DNA of 64,000 nt. Source: Paramacrobiotus metropolitanus (taxonomy: Eukaryota > Tardigrada > Eutardigrada > Parachela > Macrobiotidae). The stretch is taken from positions 992,001-1,056,000 of the forward strand of contig NW_026570239.1 of assembly GCF_019649055.1 (NCBI RefSeq). Reading direction: 5' to 3'. The notes beneath the pieces were generated by a model that was not told the origin of the DNA, ran no database searches, and saw nothing but the letters and a program-made list of their open reading frames with translations. The translations under genes and the position numbers were made by a program. Below, one piece after another: positions 34,604-48,300 of this stretch (position 1 is its first letter; the number at the start of each line of letters is the position of its first letter).

Positions 34604-36893
34604 TACAAGCCCGTCCGGAGTGAGAGCACGATAGAGAACAGCGAACAACGTAAATTCATGGGTTACGGCAAACAACATAGTTGAACATACTACGCCACGA
34701 CACGCCAGACTCTTTAAACACGTAACATGCTTTTGGCTGGCTGGTGGCTCGGTGCACGCCATATACTTTAATGAGTATAATCGTAATTGCCTGGCGGAAG
34801 GTGGCTAGAAAACGGTCGCTGCAGTAAGGGACAATCTGACTGCGGAGAGCATTTACGCATTGTGGTTGACGTAGTGTAGTGGCCATCGTGCTAAGCGCTT
34901 GTAGCCGGCAGGAAGGTTGACGGGTTGATGGTTGACGCTCAATGAAGGTCATCAACCTTTCTCTAAAGGTCATCAACCTTTCTGCCAGAGCGCATCAACC
35001 TTTCTCTAAAGGTCATCCACCTTTCTGCTGAAGGTCCTACGTCCTGTAAAGGAAGTCGTTAAAAGCAAACTGCATGTAAGGACTATCATGTACTGCGTAC
35101 ATGGCGCACCAGTAGCCAACAGGGATGTGAACGGGTTGTGGGTTGATATTTGCAACTGGCAGGAAGGCAGGTTGGTTGATGGTGGACGTACAATGAAATC
35201 GCAGGCTGGCAGATCGGTGGACGGCTCATCCACGAATCTGCCGGAGCGCGCCCACATTTCAGCCGAATCATTGTCGGCTTCCACTGATCCAACAAAGCCG
35301 CCATTGTGAGCATTGAGATCCATTGCGAGATCAATACATGCCGCCACGGCTCGGCAGAAACGTGGCCGCAGGTACGAGTCTATTTCTCGTATATCTTTCA
35401 TATGTCTATCGCTCTACCTGTGTAAATACAGTTTATATGCCATCTTAGTCGTCTTTCCAAATCATAATTGAATTTTTTTAATTCCGGAATTTAAAATTGA
35501 CGTTAACCACTTAGATGTGCGAGAAGCGAATTATTTAGGCTTGCCAATCAGCTGCTCAGCTGACTAATTGGCTGCTCGCACATCTCAATGATTAAGGTCA
35601 CTTTGAATTACGGAAATACACAGTTCAATTGGGATATTGAAAGACGGCTAAAATGGCATATACACTGTACAGGTAGCGCGAAAAGACATCTGCGCCACCT
35701 TTCTGCCTGAGCAGTGGCGGCATGCGCCGCAATCACAATGGGCTTGAATGCACACAGTGACCTCATTTTTAGATCAGTTGAAGGCAGAATTGATTCGGCA
35801 GAAAGGTGTACGCGTTCGGGCAGGTTAGTGGATGGGATTTCATTGTGAGCCCACCATTCTCCAGTCTGCCGTGCTGCCGGTTGCGGACGTTTAAGGAGGG
35901 TCATCAACCCTTCTGAAAGGTCATCAACCTTTCTGTAAAGGTTATCAACCTTTCTAAAAGGTCGTCAACCTTTCTGTAAAGGTCATCAACCTTTCTGCCG
36001 GCGGTGTCTATTGATCTTATTGTGCTCATTGTACTTTATTGTGCAACACAATTATTTCGCTGTCGGTTAAGACATAATATTATGTCGACTGTTCGTAGTT
36101 CGTACGTTGCGTCTGCATGTTTGATCGTAGGTAAGCGGTTTAACTGATAAGGCAATACCGATGGTGAAAACTGTGACAGACAACTTTTGCAGTTGCGCAA
36201 AAGCTTGATGTGATGAATGGGTGCCGACACCGGTTCGGCAGAAAGGTGGATGCGTCAATGATTCTGTACTTGTCATATTATTTTTTTCGTGGCAGTAAGT
36301 CACTGTTGTCGTCAGTTCAAGGCGGATTCAGTAAATTGCTTCGCTTGCTTATTCAACATCCAAGCCAGGTGTTTAAAAAAACCATTCATTAATTTGCTTT
36401 TCAACGAGCTAGAGGAACGATAAGCAAATGGAGCTACAATGGGTGCACTGGCGTCGTTGATAGGAGTAATGGATACCGTTGGGAGATTCATGGATAACCT
36501 CTGGCAGAAAGATGGATGCCCTATGGCAGAAAACTGGATGTCCTCTCTAGTAAGGTAGATGGCCTCTGGCAGAAAGTAAATAGCCTTTCCAAAAATGTGA
36601 ATAATCCTCGGCAAAAATGTGGATTACCACTGGTGGAAAGGTGGATCACTTCGGCAGTAAGGTTGATAACCTAAAGAGAAAGGTTGATGACCTTTAGAGA
36701 AAGGTTGATGAGCTCTGGCAAAAAGGTTGATGACCTTTAGAGAAAGGTGGATGCGCTCTGGCAGAAATGTTGATGACCTTCATTGAACGTCAACCATCAA
36801 CCTGTCAACCTTCCTGCCGGCTACAAGCGCTAACATCGCGCGTATTATAAGTTAGCTGTTCTCTGTCGTGCTCTAACTCCGGACGGGCTTGTA
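34604..36893. mobile_element. TIR element with AAGGT(C/T)ATCAACCTTT subterminal repeats
   Basis: The ends are TACAAGCCCGTCCGGAGTGA and its inverted form (closing TCCGGACGGGCTTGTA at 36893), extending about 40 bp through GAGCACGATAGAGAACAGC. Inside each end lie many copies of AAGGTCATCAACCTTTCT or its complement (34.94-35.03, 35.89-36.00, 36.64-36.80 kb). The unit is itself nearly palindromic. No transposase gene seen. Confidence 0.75.
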
Positions 36894-37430
36894 TATACTA
36901 TATACATACAAGAAACAGCTGCGGCTTCGCCTCCGCGTTTCTTGTGATCCACAGCCTCTTTGAACAAATATAATTTACCATTTACTTCGTTAGTAAATGC
37001 ATTACTTCCCTAAACAGTTATTTTAAAACTTCTTGGGCAAGGACTCCACCTCGGTCATTCACTTACATTGCGATTTTGTTTACTGGACAGTTGTGGTAGC
37101 TGGGTAACTCAGCAAAATCAGACACTCCGACAGACTTATGATACTGTGCTTGTAAGTTGTAACGTACAGTATCGTGGTTACCTCAACTGTGCATTATGGA
37201 AAATCGACCCAGAGTTCTGACTTATGAGTTTTAGGGAGCGTGCGAGTTACTCTATTCATGCAAGTAACTCGAGTTTCGAGTTATTCAGCGAGTTACGCTA
37301 CCATAGACAATACATACAATTTTTGTGCGAATAACGCTAGAGTTAAGTTTTCGGGGAGACCATATACGCTTCAGAGTTCTGTTTTAACTCGATAACTCGG
37401 AATCGATCATCACCGCCAGTTAGCACCGCT

Positions 37431-38766
37431 GGACTCGAATTGAACCCCGCGAAGTGTGAAATGCTGCTTATTGGTGGAAGTGCAGAAGAACGCGAGGTGG
37501 CCAAGAACAGGCTGCATTTAATTGCTCCCGGTGCGATTGTTTAGCAGCCTGAAACAGTAACGTTTCTTGGTGCACCTTTAACTGTGAGGCGATAAGTCAT
37601 TTATTGCGACAGAAAATTGCTTCGTTGAAAATTTTTATACGAGAACGCTTGTAGAACTCTCGTTCGTAGAACTTGTAGAACTTGTAGAACGCTTGTAGAA
37701 CTTGTAGAACGCTCGTAGAACGCTTGCAATTACTGAACGCCCATCATGGATTCCACCTCCTGCGGAACTATCTGTCTATCCCGAAGCTCATGTATACGCT
37801 GCGTTGTAGCCCGTGCTGGAAAGTACCGGAGCTGTTGAATATGTCCGACAGGCACGTTAAAGAAGCTCTGGAAGTAATCACGAATACCAAGTTGGACGGA
37901 CGTGCATACACACAGGCTATTCTACCTGTTGCCAAAGCAGGTTGGGTGTGCGACGAGCAAAAGCATTGGCTCCTTCGGACTTGTTGGCTTCCATGTTTGC
38001 AACTCGTCAGCTTGCATCCCAAATCTTTGAAAGCAGTAGCGAGAAATTAGTTAACGACGCGTGTGAATCTTGGAAACTGGAGTCCGCATGTGAAGAGTTA
38101 CCTATAGATGTGGCCCGTGTTCATCAGTGTGTATGGGATAATGCTGTTGTGCACAAGGACGTCGACTTGTTGTGGCATAACCTTGGTGACAATAAACACG
38201 GGAGGAAGCACGCTTGAGAGCAGTCAGCACTAAGTACGCAGGGGCCTGGCTGAGCGCTCTTCCCGCAAAAGTATTCGGCAATTTCTTGGACGACCAAACT
38301 TTCCGTATTTCTGTTGGTCTGTGGCTAGGCGCTAAGATCGTAGCATGTCACTCGTGTGTTAGATGTGGAAAAGACGTAGCGGAAAATGGATACCATGGGC
38401 TTGCCTGTAAAAAGTGCATCGGAAGTAGGGAACGCCATAACGGAATTAACGACATCATTTGCGAGCGTTATGCAATGCCGGAATTGAATCGGTATCCTGA
38501 GCCTATTGGCTTTTTGCACGAAAAAGATAAGCGTCCGGATGGAGCTACGCGCTAGAAATGGTATCGCGGACAGCCTTTAGTATGGGACGTGACCTGTAGA
38601 GACACGATGGCGGATTCGTACATCGACGCGACCTCAAAGTGCGCTGGCGCAGCTGCCGAGCGGGCATTTACTGAGAAGATGGGGATCGCTGTTAATGATC
38701 GCTGTTATTTTGTCCCAGTTGCATGCCAGACATTTGGAATTTTTTGTGAGGAAACATATTTTATTT
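37431..38766 (+). pseudogene. Non-LTR retrotransposon remnant (3' part of reverse transcriptase ORF)
   Basis: Pieces in shifting frames follow the order of a LINE ORF2 C-terminus: GLELNPAKCEMLLIGG (end of the RT palm), HLLRNYLSIPKLMYTLRCSP, a YTQAILPVAKAGW segment, a Cys/His motif (CVRCGKDVAENGYHGLAC), then RPDGATR, VWDVTCRDTMADSYIDA and GIAVNDRCYFVPVACQTFG. This C-terminal arrangement is familiar from animal R2/CR1-like elements. The upstream RT and endonuclease are missing, consistent with 5' truncation, and stops and frameshifts show it is dead. Confidence 0.8.
37645..37728. repeat. Short tandem repeat, (A)ACGCTTGTAGAACTTGTAG type
   Basis: Several imperfect copies of CTTGTAGAA(C) and CTCGTAGAA within 84 bp, interrupting the retrotransposon remnant. 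Confidence 0.85.
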
Positions 38767-38857
38767 AAAATGTTTATGTTTATGTTTATTTTAACAAACC
38801 TAAGAACCTAAGAAACCTAAGAAAACCAAAGAAAGTAAGAAAAACTACGGTTGTCGA

Positions 38858-38911
38858 AATGTCCCGTTGGCGAAATGTCCGGTTGGCGAAATGTCCGGTT
38901 GGCGAAATGGG
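38858..38911. repeat. 16-bp tandem repeat GGCGAAATGTCCGGTT
   Basis: Three to four near-identical units in a row, just downstream of the LINE remnant and its AGAAACCTA-type tail. Confidence 0.9.
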
Positions 38912-41900
38912 ATGATGCCGATTAAACACGTAAACACACATTAAACACACATTTGGCTGGCTGGTGGCTTCGCTCTAGCCAGATATTTTAACGAGAAAAT
39001 ATAATATTAATATGTCAAACCATTAGTGTAAGGAGATTTCGTTTTCTTAATTACTTTTTAAAAATGGGTAGAGTTGAACGATGTCCTGGAAACAAAACTT
39101 AAAATTTTCCTATTCTAAAATTAAAATTTCAGGTAATTAACTAAGTACGTTACTGCTTACCACGTTACTGTTTCGGAAAGAGGGATCTTTTTCTGGGTTT
39201 TCTTTTTCACGGTAAAAAACAGCGACCCTGTCTGACCAGGGAGCAAAAAGTTTAAAACTCCGCCCATTGCAGATTTGATCCTCATGAATCGCGGTAGCAT
39301 TTTTTTAAAAAATAAATTTGAATTTTTAAATCATCATCATTTTTTCAGTTTTCAAATCGCCGCTTCGAAATCAGTCCTGGTTAATTAAACCCGTGTTTGA
39401 AAGGGCAGCCACTCACTTGAAATTGCCAGTTGAAATAGGAGTCTTTATTGCACCCTGTCATGTATAAAAAAAAACCGTAAGTAAAGAACTAAACACTAAA
39501 ATACTCAAAAAACCAGTAAAAAAGTTGCAATTTTTTCGAAAGGTCGAAAAGTTGATTTATCACATAGTTTATCCAGCGCTTGCACCATGCCAGGTTGCCA
39601 ACAATATTTTCTATATCGAAAAGGAAGTCCTTCTCTGGATAAAGCATAATTAAAAAAACTACAGTAATATGTTACACACGAAAATCAACTGATGGTGAGA
39701 CAAAATTTTCGACTTTGTGAGCTAAGACACTAACAATTTCGACACAATTTCACTTCGCAGTTTGCACCATTGTTAACGTGGAACTCTCGATTTTTCGAAA
39801 AATATTTATTGGATTGTAACTAATAAACATATCTATTGAACAAGCCGAAGCAATTCACGCGTGGTACGTCAATTAGTTTGCGAGGGGCAAGCAAAAAGCG
39901 TAGAGGCCATTTTGTTCGGCCACCCGGTATTATTGCATTTTATGGCATAACAATATGTCTGGGGGCTGCGGGCACTGCACGTGCCGCGCACTTCCTCAGA
40001 TGTTGAGCCCGAATCGAGTAACCTATAATGACATCCCATCCGAAAAATTATGAATTCATTATTAAACTTGCTGATTAATAACCTGCTTGTACGAGCTATT
40101 AGGAACAACTTAGGTGCAGCTAATCTCCAAGGTTGTGTTTTATATTATTCGTAAGAATTAAAATTCGCTCTGTATTAAAATGCGTTAACACAGAACGTGA
40201 AAAACGTGCGCGTAGGCGAATACGCATCATTATTATTTATAATAATTGCAATAATTCCAGTTGAAATAATGCTTTTTAATTATTTAATTTTTGAAAATTT
40301 AGAAACTGAAGAAAGTTTGTTTAATTCGAAGAAACCCCCGGCCCCCAAGGGGCCACTCACATTCCTGGAAAGGTAAAAAAACATATTATACAATAAATTA
40401 CTTAACTAAGATTTTAAAAATATTTCGTATTACTACTAAAATTCCTTTTCCAAGCAACAATCCCGATTTGAAGTATTGCAGTTCCAATGAAAACCGTTGC
40501 CCCGAGACACTTCGTGGAAATAATGCGTGGCAATGCTATGAGTGTTTTGTGTACATTCCCATCTCACGTTAACTGGGACAAATTCTTTATTTGAGTGTTT
40601 TTATTGAGCGAAGCTCACCAAAATACATAATGCGATTAAAGTAACTTGGAATTAACTCGCGTCAAGTTAAATACTTTGTACTTTGTAGTTAGGAATAACT
40701 GCCCAAGTCTGGTCAGAACCTTGCAATATTGTCTAAAGTGCCGGCATCATAACCCGGGAGGTTGACCTGCGATTAATTTTGTGCTTGGTGTGGCACAAAT
40801 TAAGTACAATTAACCATAATTTTGTTTGGTTTACTGCGTGTGCCTAATAATCCAGGCAAATCCAGGCAAAATTTTTTAAGCTTCAAGATCACCTTGGAAG
40901 TGGGTTGGATCGCTTGCGGCATCGTACCGGCACGATTCCAACCGAACGAATTTGAAAACGAAAACCATGTGAGTCAGTTATGAGTTAGGAACCGAGGCGA
41001 AATACTGGTAGTGTCAGTTTTCAAAAAAAAATGGTTTGGTTATTGAGATCTGAAAACTATGGGGCGCCGCGCGTAGTATATCTCTTGTACAAATCTCTTT
41101 GTACTTAACATATATATGGTCGTCTCACTTGTTTATGTGCCATAGTACTATGGTATCTTAGCCATGCATGCTACAAAGTACCATTGTTGGGCACACGGCT
41201 CACCGTTGCGTATTTTTATTTGAAATTAAAGGTAAATAACCATTCAGAACGTCCTTGTGCAAAAATGTCCGTAATCTATTACCGTGTGACGTGTGTCCCT
41301 TGCCGTCGTTGCCGAAATCATATTCTCTTGGCCCAAACGGTGACATCAGTGAATTTTCTGGAGAACTGATTTGGGATTGGTTTGCGGTCTTGTAAAACCT
41401 ACCGCTAGCGCCACATACCGGAAATTCAGAATAATAGTCAGAATGACGAAGGAGGGAACAAAGCTGAGCTCAAGTAGACCATTAAGCACGAAGACTACAA
41501 AGCGATGTCATATAAGAGGGGATGCCAGTAGCGCATCTGGATAATCCTTATAGCGTACTTGCTGCCATCAGCCTAGAGTATGACGTTGCGGCGATATATT
41601 CGGCTACATCTGGCGCAGTGCAAGCACCATAATACGAGTACAGTATAAAGCCACAAAATGATAATCCAGCCGGCTGACGGCAGCAAGCACTGGGACCATC
41701 CAGATGCTATACTGACATTTCCTCGTATATCTGAGGGTATAGGTCCCTGTACCGCATAAACCCAGAGGACTGTGCAATAACTGTCTGCATCTTGAAATGC
41801 CAAAGACATATTGGCGCGTTTCTATGAATTTTTATAATAGCATTACAGTGCTTTGTGTCGTTTGCGGTAGACTTTAAAATCATTTTTTTAATTACGCAAA

Positions 41901-42398
41901 AAAATGCAAGGTACAGTAGTATTGAATTTTACGCTGCAGGATAAAATGGGCTATGTAGCACATGCAGCTATGTAGCAGATGCAGCTATGTAGCACACAAA
42001 TTTCAGAACGACTGTTTGGTTCCAGAAACGTTGTCCGCGTCGAAAAGTGCCGTTGCAAAGGCCTGCTGCTGTCTGCTTATAAATGTCTGTGTAAATTTGT
42101 AATTCGCCATTTCACCTAATTTGAATTCTACAGTGCGACAGACTGATATGCTGTAGGTCCAATCCCATTACATGTGTACTTATATGACTGATCATTTATT
42201 TTTGTAATGAAATATTAAAGAATTATACACTTATTCGTCCGCTTGACAACTGGTAATATGAAGCTGATTTTCAGAGTTAACTAGCTACAGAGTACTTCGC
42301 TAGACAAGCGAAAAAAACCAATGAGAAATGGTGCCAAAACCAGAAATGGTTAAAAACCAATGAGAATGGTGCCGTAGATAGCTTGTGAGGGCTATTCT
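38912..42398. other. Non-coding, AT-rich, with element remnants
   Basis: No gene supported. At 39895-39932 a lone inverted-repeat end (GGCCATTTTGTTCGGCCACCCGGTA) resembles the mariner-like ends at 30.79 and 31.74 kb. At 41952-41996 a 17-bp word (GCAGCTATGTAGCACAT) occurs about three times in tandem. The rest shows nothing I can name. Confidence 0.45.
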
Positions 42399-43312
42399 TT
42401 ACCCGACCCAAGTTGGTGCTCTCATTCCTGTTGGAATCTTCATCACATTTCCCATAACCGTTGGAGATCTCATTCCCATTGTAGCTGGCATCCACATTCC
42501 TGCTGGCATTCCTACTTCTCCTGGCGTTCCCATTCCTCCTAGCATTCCCATTCCTCCTAGCATTCCCATGCCCCATGGAAACGTGGGACCATCTTTACCA
42601 CGGGTAAGACAAGCACCCTGGGCTTTGAGATATGGCTGGTACAAACGGGTGGCTTCCCAAACGTCCACAATAAATGTTGTGACCTTAAATTCTGCCGATT
42701 CTGACGGTACAATCTCGTCTTCTTTTGGCGTGTTACTGATCAGCTTGCAGTCGTACATTCCCCGTCCTTCTTTCAAGGTCACACCATGACATATCCCGGG
42801 AAGCATAATGCATAGAGTATGACATTCATGCGGTGCCATGGTTAAGGCGTCCGACTGGTTCATCACAACGCCACGAACTTTGTGTATATCACTTGCGCTT
42901 ATGTTAACTGCCTTGTTTTTAAATGTTTTCATAATTCTATTAGTCTTAAAAGCAATCACTATATCCGACGTTCGATCGCGTATATAATCGCATCCAACTA
43001 GGCTATTGAAAACTTCGCATAATCCATCACCAAAGTAGACATTAGCCATGACGCCGCTTTGATTTTTCAAAATCTTCGTACATTCCCTACGGTAGCCATT
43101 GCATAATACTGTGGGTCACTTGTATCGTTGTTGGTGTTCCTGGTAAGAGGGAAAACACCTGTATGGTTACAGTTTGCGAGCGTCCAGTTGCGAAGGTAGA
43201 CCGTTTTTCGCCAATCTGCAACAAAGCAGCAGCCGTCATATTTCAGATCTAAACAATTTATTTTTCCGAAAATATGCCAGATGAAACTGGTAGCGAACAG
43301 AAGCGTTTGCAT
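42399..43312 (-). CDS. Secreted Cys-containing protein with Gly/Met-rich tail, frame broken once
   Basis: Family not recognised. The start at 43312 gives a hydrophobic leader (LLFATSFIWHIFG) and then CLDLKYDGCCFVADWRKTVY and NCNHTGVFPL. Near 43090-43110 the frame must shift by one base to continue as NGYRRECTKILKNQSGVMAN, GDGLCEVFNSLVGCDYI and VTTFIVDVWEATRL. The C-terminal 60 residues are low complexity, made of GMGMLGG-type repeats (GMGMLGGMGTPGEVGMPAG). No short intron with normal borders explains the shift. It is either a sequence error or a recent pseudogene. A secreted protein with a sticky or disordered tail is inferred. Confidence 0.55.
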
Positions 43313-43904
43313 TCGCTCTTCCCCATCGGCAAGATAATTACGAGTATTATGATACCGTTTGCTAAATCACCCAATGCATACGAAACACTAATTAATAACT
43401 GATCATCTTTAACTGCTAAAGTACTTTAAAAATTTTAGATTTGCGAACACTAGCTTTGTTGTTGCTTTTGTCGTTAATGTATCGCAGGTGGATGCAGCTT
43501 CAGTCAGAACATAATTATTTTTGTATCAGTGATCAAAATATATTGGAAACAGACTTCTCTATTAATACTATTCACCAACAGTGTTCATTACTCAACGTAC
43601 CTTCAAGTTTTTCTTTGATTTCGCTCTGGCCTCCGCAAACGGCTTTCATTTGACGATGTCATACAGGGCACATCGTGACTGTTGGTTTCTCTAAGCTGTT
43701 GTTGCAAGTTGTTTTTATTCTGTTATGCACATTGTTCTTGTCATTATCATTTAAGGGAGGCGAATGGACCGCGTACAGGCGGAAGGTGCCGGTAGTGAGC
43801 AATCTGATAGGAAGTTAAGATACTCAGCTGTAATTGCGCACTTCCGACCATGCCGGCACCCTTCAAACCTCAGATACCCCACGGAGATTCATTCAACAAT
43901 GCAT

Positions 43905-44254
43905 TCAGCAAAACTGTCCTATTCCTTCCACATTTCCGTCGCTGATTAAAATTGGCATAATGGCAGTTTTTTTCTGTTTTGTTGCAAAGTGGAGTAAGAC
44001 CTTTATAAAAATATATTCAAACTTGTTGACCCGGGGTTCTTTGATGCAGATAAAAGCAAAGACTTTTTGTCGTCCGTCCTATCGCGTGGTTCGGAAGGCT
44101 TATCGAAATCGAGGACTGTTTTATAGCGTTTTATTTAGCCTCTGTGACACGTCACACCAATGCACGATATGGGATCCAAAGCGGAAATTCAGCAGTTTAA
44201 CTCCAAAAAAAAATGTTCCACCTGCTCAGCTGTACATAACCGATAGGAATAATA
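43905..44254 (+). pseudogene. Duplicated membrane-anchor exon of an LRR-type receptor
   Basis: An open frame encodes FPSLIKIGIMAVFFCFVAKW, a transmembrane helix, followed by a basic tail (IKIYSNLLTRGSLMQIKAK, FCRPSYRVVRKAYRNRG, IWDPKRKFSSL). It is about 350 bp long and closely matches 34195-34545, which follows an LRR exon. No LRR exons precede it here, so it is an orphan duplicate. Its 3' side is cut by a transposon end at 44255. Confidence 0.65.
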
Positions 44255-44425
44255 GGGTCGGCCTACTTTACCTTTGCCGCCCCTTTGCCTTTGCCTTTTC
44301 ACTTTACCTTTTTCAAGTTTACCGTTACCTTTGCCTTTGCCGCCGTGAACACCTTTTCCGTTTCAATTTACCGTTGAAAAACGCCGTTCAGAAAACCTTT
44401 ACCGTTAATTAACCGTTGAAAAATA
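44255..44425. mobile_element. Solo end of the 2.4-4.5 kb transposon family
   Basis: Starts GGGTCGGCCTACTTTACC and continues with CCTTTGCC-rich sequence and GCCGCCGTGAACACC, matching the terminal repeat of the element at 2391. The second end and internal region are absent. Confidence 0.8.
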
Positions 44426-44668
44426 AATTCCCGACGACACTTCGTAGTTTCTAAAACTTCTTGCTTATTTTAAACTTCTTGCTTATTTCATACAAAAAAA
44501 TACACTGTACAGACTTAGGAACCATCTCCGACTTTCACTTAAGGAATTTGAAGTGCACGGGATTTTAAATAAAATTTGAGAGAGAAGGCGTGCGGCGTCG
44601 CTTCGCGGTTTGTTGACTGCTGCGTGCAGACCATGGTCCGTTGTAGAAATTCCTCTGTGTCGAGAAGT

Positions 44669-45213
44669 CAGTGTTGCTTTACTGTCAGTTTTGGAACTTT
44701 ACTTACTGTTTACTGTCGCATACTTCTGTTTTACTTTACTGTTACTGTTTATTTACTGCTTACTGTTCGCCTCAAAATTTACTTTTACTAAGTAAACCAG
44801 TAATACTCAGTAATACTTTTTGCCAGCCAAAAATTTCTATCAAGAAAATTGTTTTGCCAAGGAAAGTTACACGGCGCACGGCACGAGTGCACACTGCGCA
44901 GTGCACCAACTGCACGTCAGTCTTGTTCATTTGGATTTTGGCAATAAATTTCGCTACAAGCAGACAAATTTCGCGCGAAGCGCGAAGGTAACAAGCAATT
45001 TTCGGTTGAAATCTCTGTAAATTCCAATAAAAATCGTAGTAACAAAACTAAAAATTCTCCTTTACTGTTTACTTACTGTTTACTGTCAGCCCAAAATCTT
45101 TACTTACTTTTACTGTTACTGTTCTAAGAAAACTTTACTGTTTATTTACTGTTTAATATTAGGCTACTGTTTACTGCCGGTTTACTTGCTGTTTACTAAG
45201 TAAAGCAACATTG
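44669..45213. mobile_element. hAT-type MITE rich in TTTACTG repeats
   Basis: 545 bp. The left end is CAGTGTTGCTTTACTG and the right end is the inverted CAATGTTGCTTTACTTAG; 8-bp flanks CGAGAAGT (44661-44668) and CGAGAAAT (45214-45221) differ at one base. CAGTGTTG-type ends and 8-bp duplications are the hAT signature. Both subterminal regions consist largely of TTTACTG words in opposite orientations. Confidence 0.85.
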
Positions 45214-45380
45214 CGAGAAATGCTTGGCGCTGGGAGAAAGCGTGTCAGGTTGATGATTTAGAGAAAAGGCTTTCAGACAGAGCACATTTTAAAACATAAT
45301 CTGTGTGGAGAAAATAAGAATAAATTTATGAAAAAGTGTGACAACTAGACTGACTCACCCTCTGTATTAGCATTATCGTA

Positions 45381-48300
45381 TTACAGAGTGTTCCGTTTAT
45401 GAAGAGTATATATTGAAACTAGAATCGTAAATAAGATCAGAATGATTATCACAAGATGCCAAAACAGGGCCCATTTGGGAAAACACAGACACATTATGAG
45501 TAAAAGAACCGTGTACCCATAAAACAAACACACCGTCATCATGACAACAGTGTCGACTGCGCGGTTGGCATATTCTCCTGAATCTTCCATTGTGTGTTGT
45601 GTGTCCGTATTTGTTGCGCTGTCCACTGCACGGTCTGCGTGTGAATTATTAGGGTCGCTAACGGTCACGCGTTTTCGCGGCTTGGGACCATCGACGGTGT
45701 CCACACTGTCAGTTGCCACCATCTCCTTTGTTTCTGGCACTTGGCGTGCCGGGAAAAACCGCTTGGTTTGCCAACTGCAACAAGAAAATTTTTATTCGAA
45801 ATGGTTTTGCGACGTCACAATTAGCAATAATACGCAGAATTTGTTGGTATACTACATGCATGGAGTAAAATATTTCTTTTTTGTTGATCGTACCTTCTCG
45901 AACTGTCTATCGCTGATGTTTTTTCATGCCCGACCTGGTGTCCTTCGCGTTCCAGCCTCTTGCAAACAACAGTTAAAGTGTCCAAACATTCTTGTGCAGA
46001 TACGCGTTCTCTACAGTTTACACGCAGGCAATCATTAATCACATCAAGAATATCTTTTCGTATGTGCTGATGAACAAACGGGACATAACCGTCCAGAAGA
46101 AGAAAGAGAAGGCGCATTTCGCTCAGTTCCTTAACCCTCCGCTTTGAATTTCCCCGGCAAAAATATCTTTCCTGGTTTCCAATGCAACACTCAATCAAGT
46201 CAAGTAGAATACAACCCAAGCTCCATACATCCGTTTTTCTTCCTGGTATAAACTCTACTCTAATCTGTATAGATTTAATAGACCCCTTCGCCATTTCCGG
46301 TGACATGTAGCCTATAGTGCCACGGTAGCCTTCAATATCTTCTTTGGTTGTCAACTTCTTTTTCATAAAGGTTCCATCATCAAGATCGCCGATGCGTAAC
46401 TGATAAACTTTTGGGTCCACTTTTTTCAGCACAACATTGGCTGGTTTCAAATCGGTGTGAATTACTTTTCTAGAATGCAGAAACGCTAAGCCGGCCGCTA
46501 TTTGGCGCCCAAAATCCGCCACATGGAACACCCACAACTGATCGCGCTGTTTCAAAAAGTTTCCAAGATCTCCATCTGCAAAAGTGCAACGTAATTTTCC
46601 GTGTTTATTATTGAGATTCATCTGGAGCGGTACTTCCACAGATAACGTACAAGTAATGCGTATTTCATTTCCGTACGGCAACCTTCCTCTCCCCATTTTC
46701 CCGGAAACGAATACAAATACAAGTTACATGCCGCAGCATTCTTCACTCTACAGTGCATCAGATGGCCTTTACTATTTCCCCGCACACTGCGCTGAAATAG
46801 CCTTTCGTTGATATGCCGTAGTATGCGCGGCACAATAGCCTTTTGCTATTTTACCGCACACTACGTTATAATAGCTTTTTGCTATTTTGCCGCGGTGTAC
46901 TCGGTGCTACGCCTCGTACAGATAGCTAAAGTGCTATGCTGCGGCCACCTATACCATATCGGGCACCACTGAGTGCGCCTCCGCACGCGACGGCTTACTT
47001 ATCATCACCGGTCAGCAGCTCGACTTAGCCGGAGGACAACCCGGCCCGATACATCGACCAGCTTTCGGAAAACAGCGACCGTCCGCAGTCGCGCGACAAC
47101 CCGAGAATGTATTCTCCCGACCCATGCGGCGGTTCGGCAGCTCACGGAAGCACGTACACGAAATCGGACACAGGACCGACACCAATGGGATCGGCCGGAG
47201 GAAAGTGACAGCCCATCGACGATGGTCACGACTACGACGACCGATACCGAGAAGGACCTTGTTCCTCCGTCTACACAAATTGACTCGACCTCGGCAAGAT
47301 GCCAGGAAGACGGAGCTGGGGGAGTTGGTGGAAGAACAAACTCGGCATCGACGCAACCAGGCGGGCAGCAGATAGGAGGCGGGGAAGCCGCAGCCGGAGG
47401 TACTAGACGAGTTCAATGTGGAGTCCTGACATCGAAAAGGAAGCGAGAAGTCGACACGGGTCAACACGTTGGACACGGCGTAAAGTCTATCGGAGCCGAC
47501 CAACGAAAGCAGCCGCGACCGCCGGTGTGCAAAGCGAGCCGATCGTAACGATGGACGAGACGACCAGGTCTATGCAGCTCGAGACCGACCAGAGGGACGG
47601 AACATTGTCTAAAGATGTTGGACCGATGCTGGTCGAAACCGACGAAATGTCACCGATTTGCCAATGCTTGAGCGAGCACTCTTACTGCCCAAGAGTCTGA
47701 AAGCGGATCCGCGACAATTCGAGGCGATGTGCATAATGTGGATGAATAGCTTAACCAGCTCAGCCGCCTGCGCCGACAGCACGAAGCAATCGGGACCGAC
47801 CTGGATGCAAAGTTCATGGTCAAAGTGAGCGGGGCTCTCACTGGAAACGCTACGGATTGGTATCGAGAGCATACGACAGCCAAACCAGAGAAAGGCTGGC
47901 CGTTCGATATCTGGATGCCCAAGATTACGGCCAGATTCGCCGACCAAAAAAGGCATCAATGCCTTGACTGAGATCACCGATTAATGGTACCGACAAACGT
48001 TCCAAGACACCGAAGCAGTTCACCAACGCGACGACAGCCATCAAGTCACGGGGCAGCCATTAAGGGAAAGTCGTGCTGCATTTTCTGTGCAAGAAAGTGG
48101 ATGACCCCGACCTGAAGCAGGCTTTGGTCTACTGCAAACCGGAATTGCTGGAGGAGTAACTGGAGTAACATCCGCGCATATTTCTCGGGAAGCCACATTA
48201 CAAGGCGTTTGACCGCACGTAGCGGGTCAATTAGTGCGCAGCCGTACGGATGACATACCAGAGCGTAGCCCGAGGCGACACGGATACAAATCTTCTCAGA

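Noticed and set aside
46973-47548. 191-residue plus-strand frame before the gag remnant
   Set aside because: Compositionally biased Arg/Thr-rich reading of GC-rich sequence in several frames at once; no domain, so not called as a gene.
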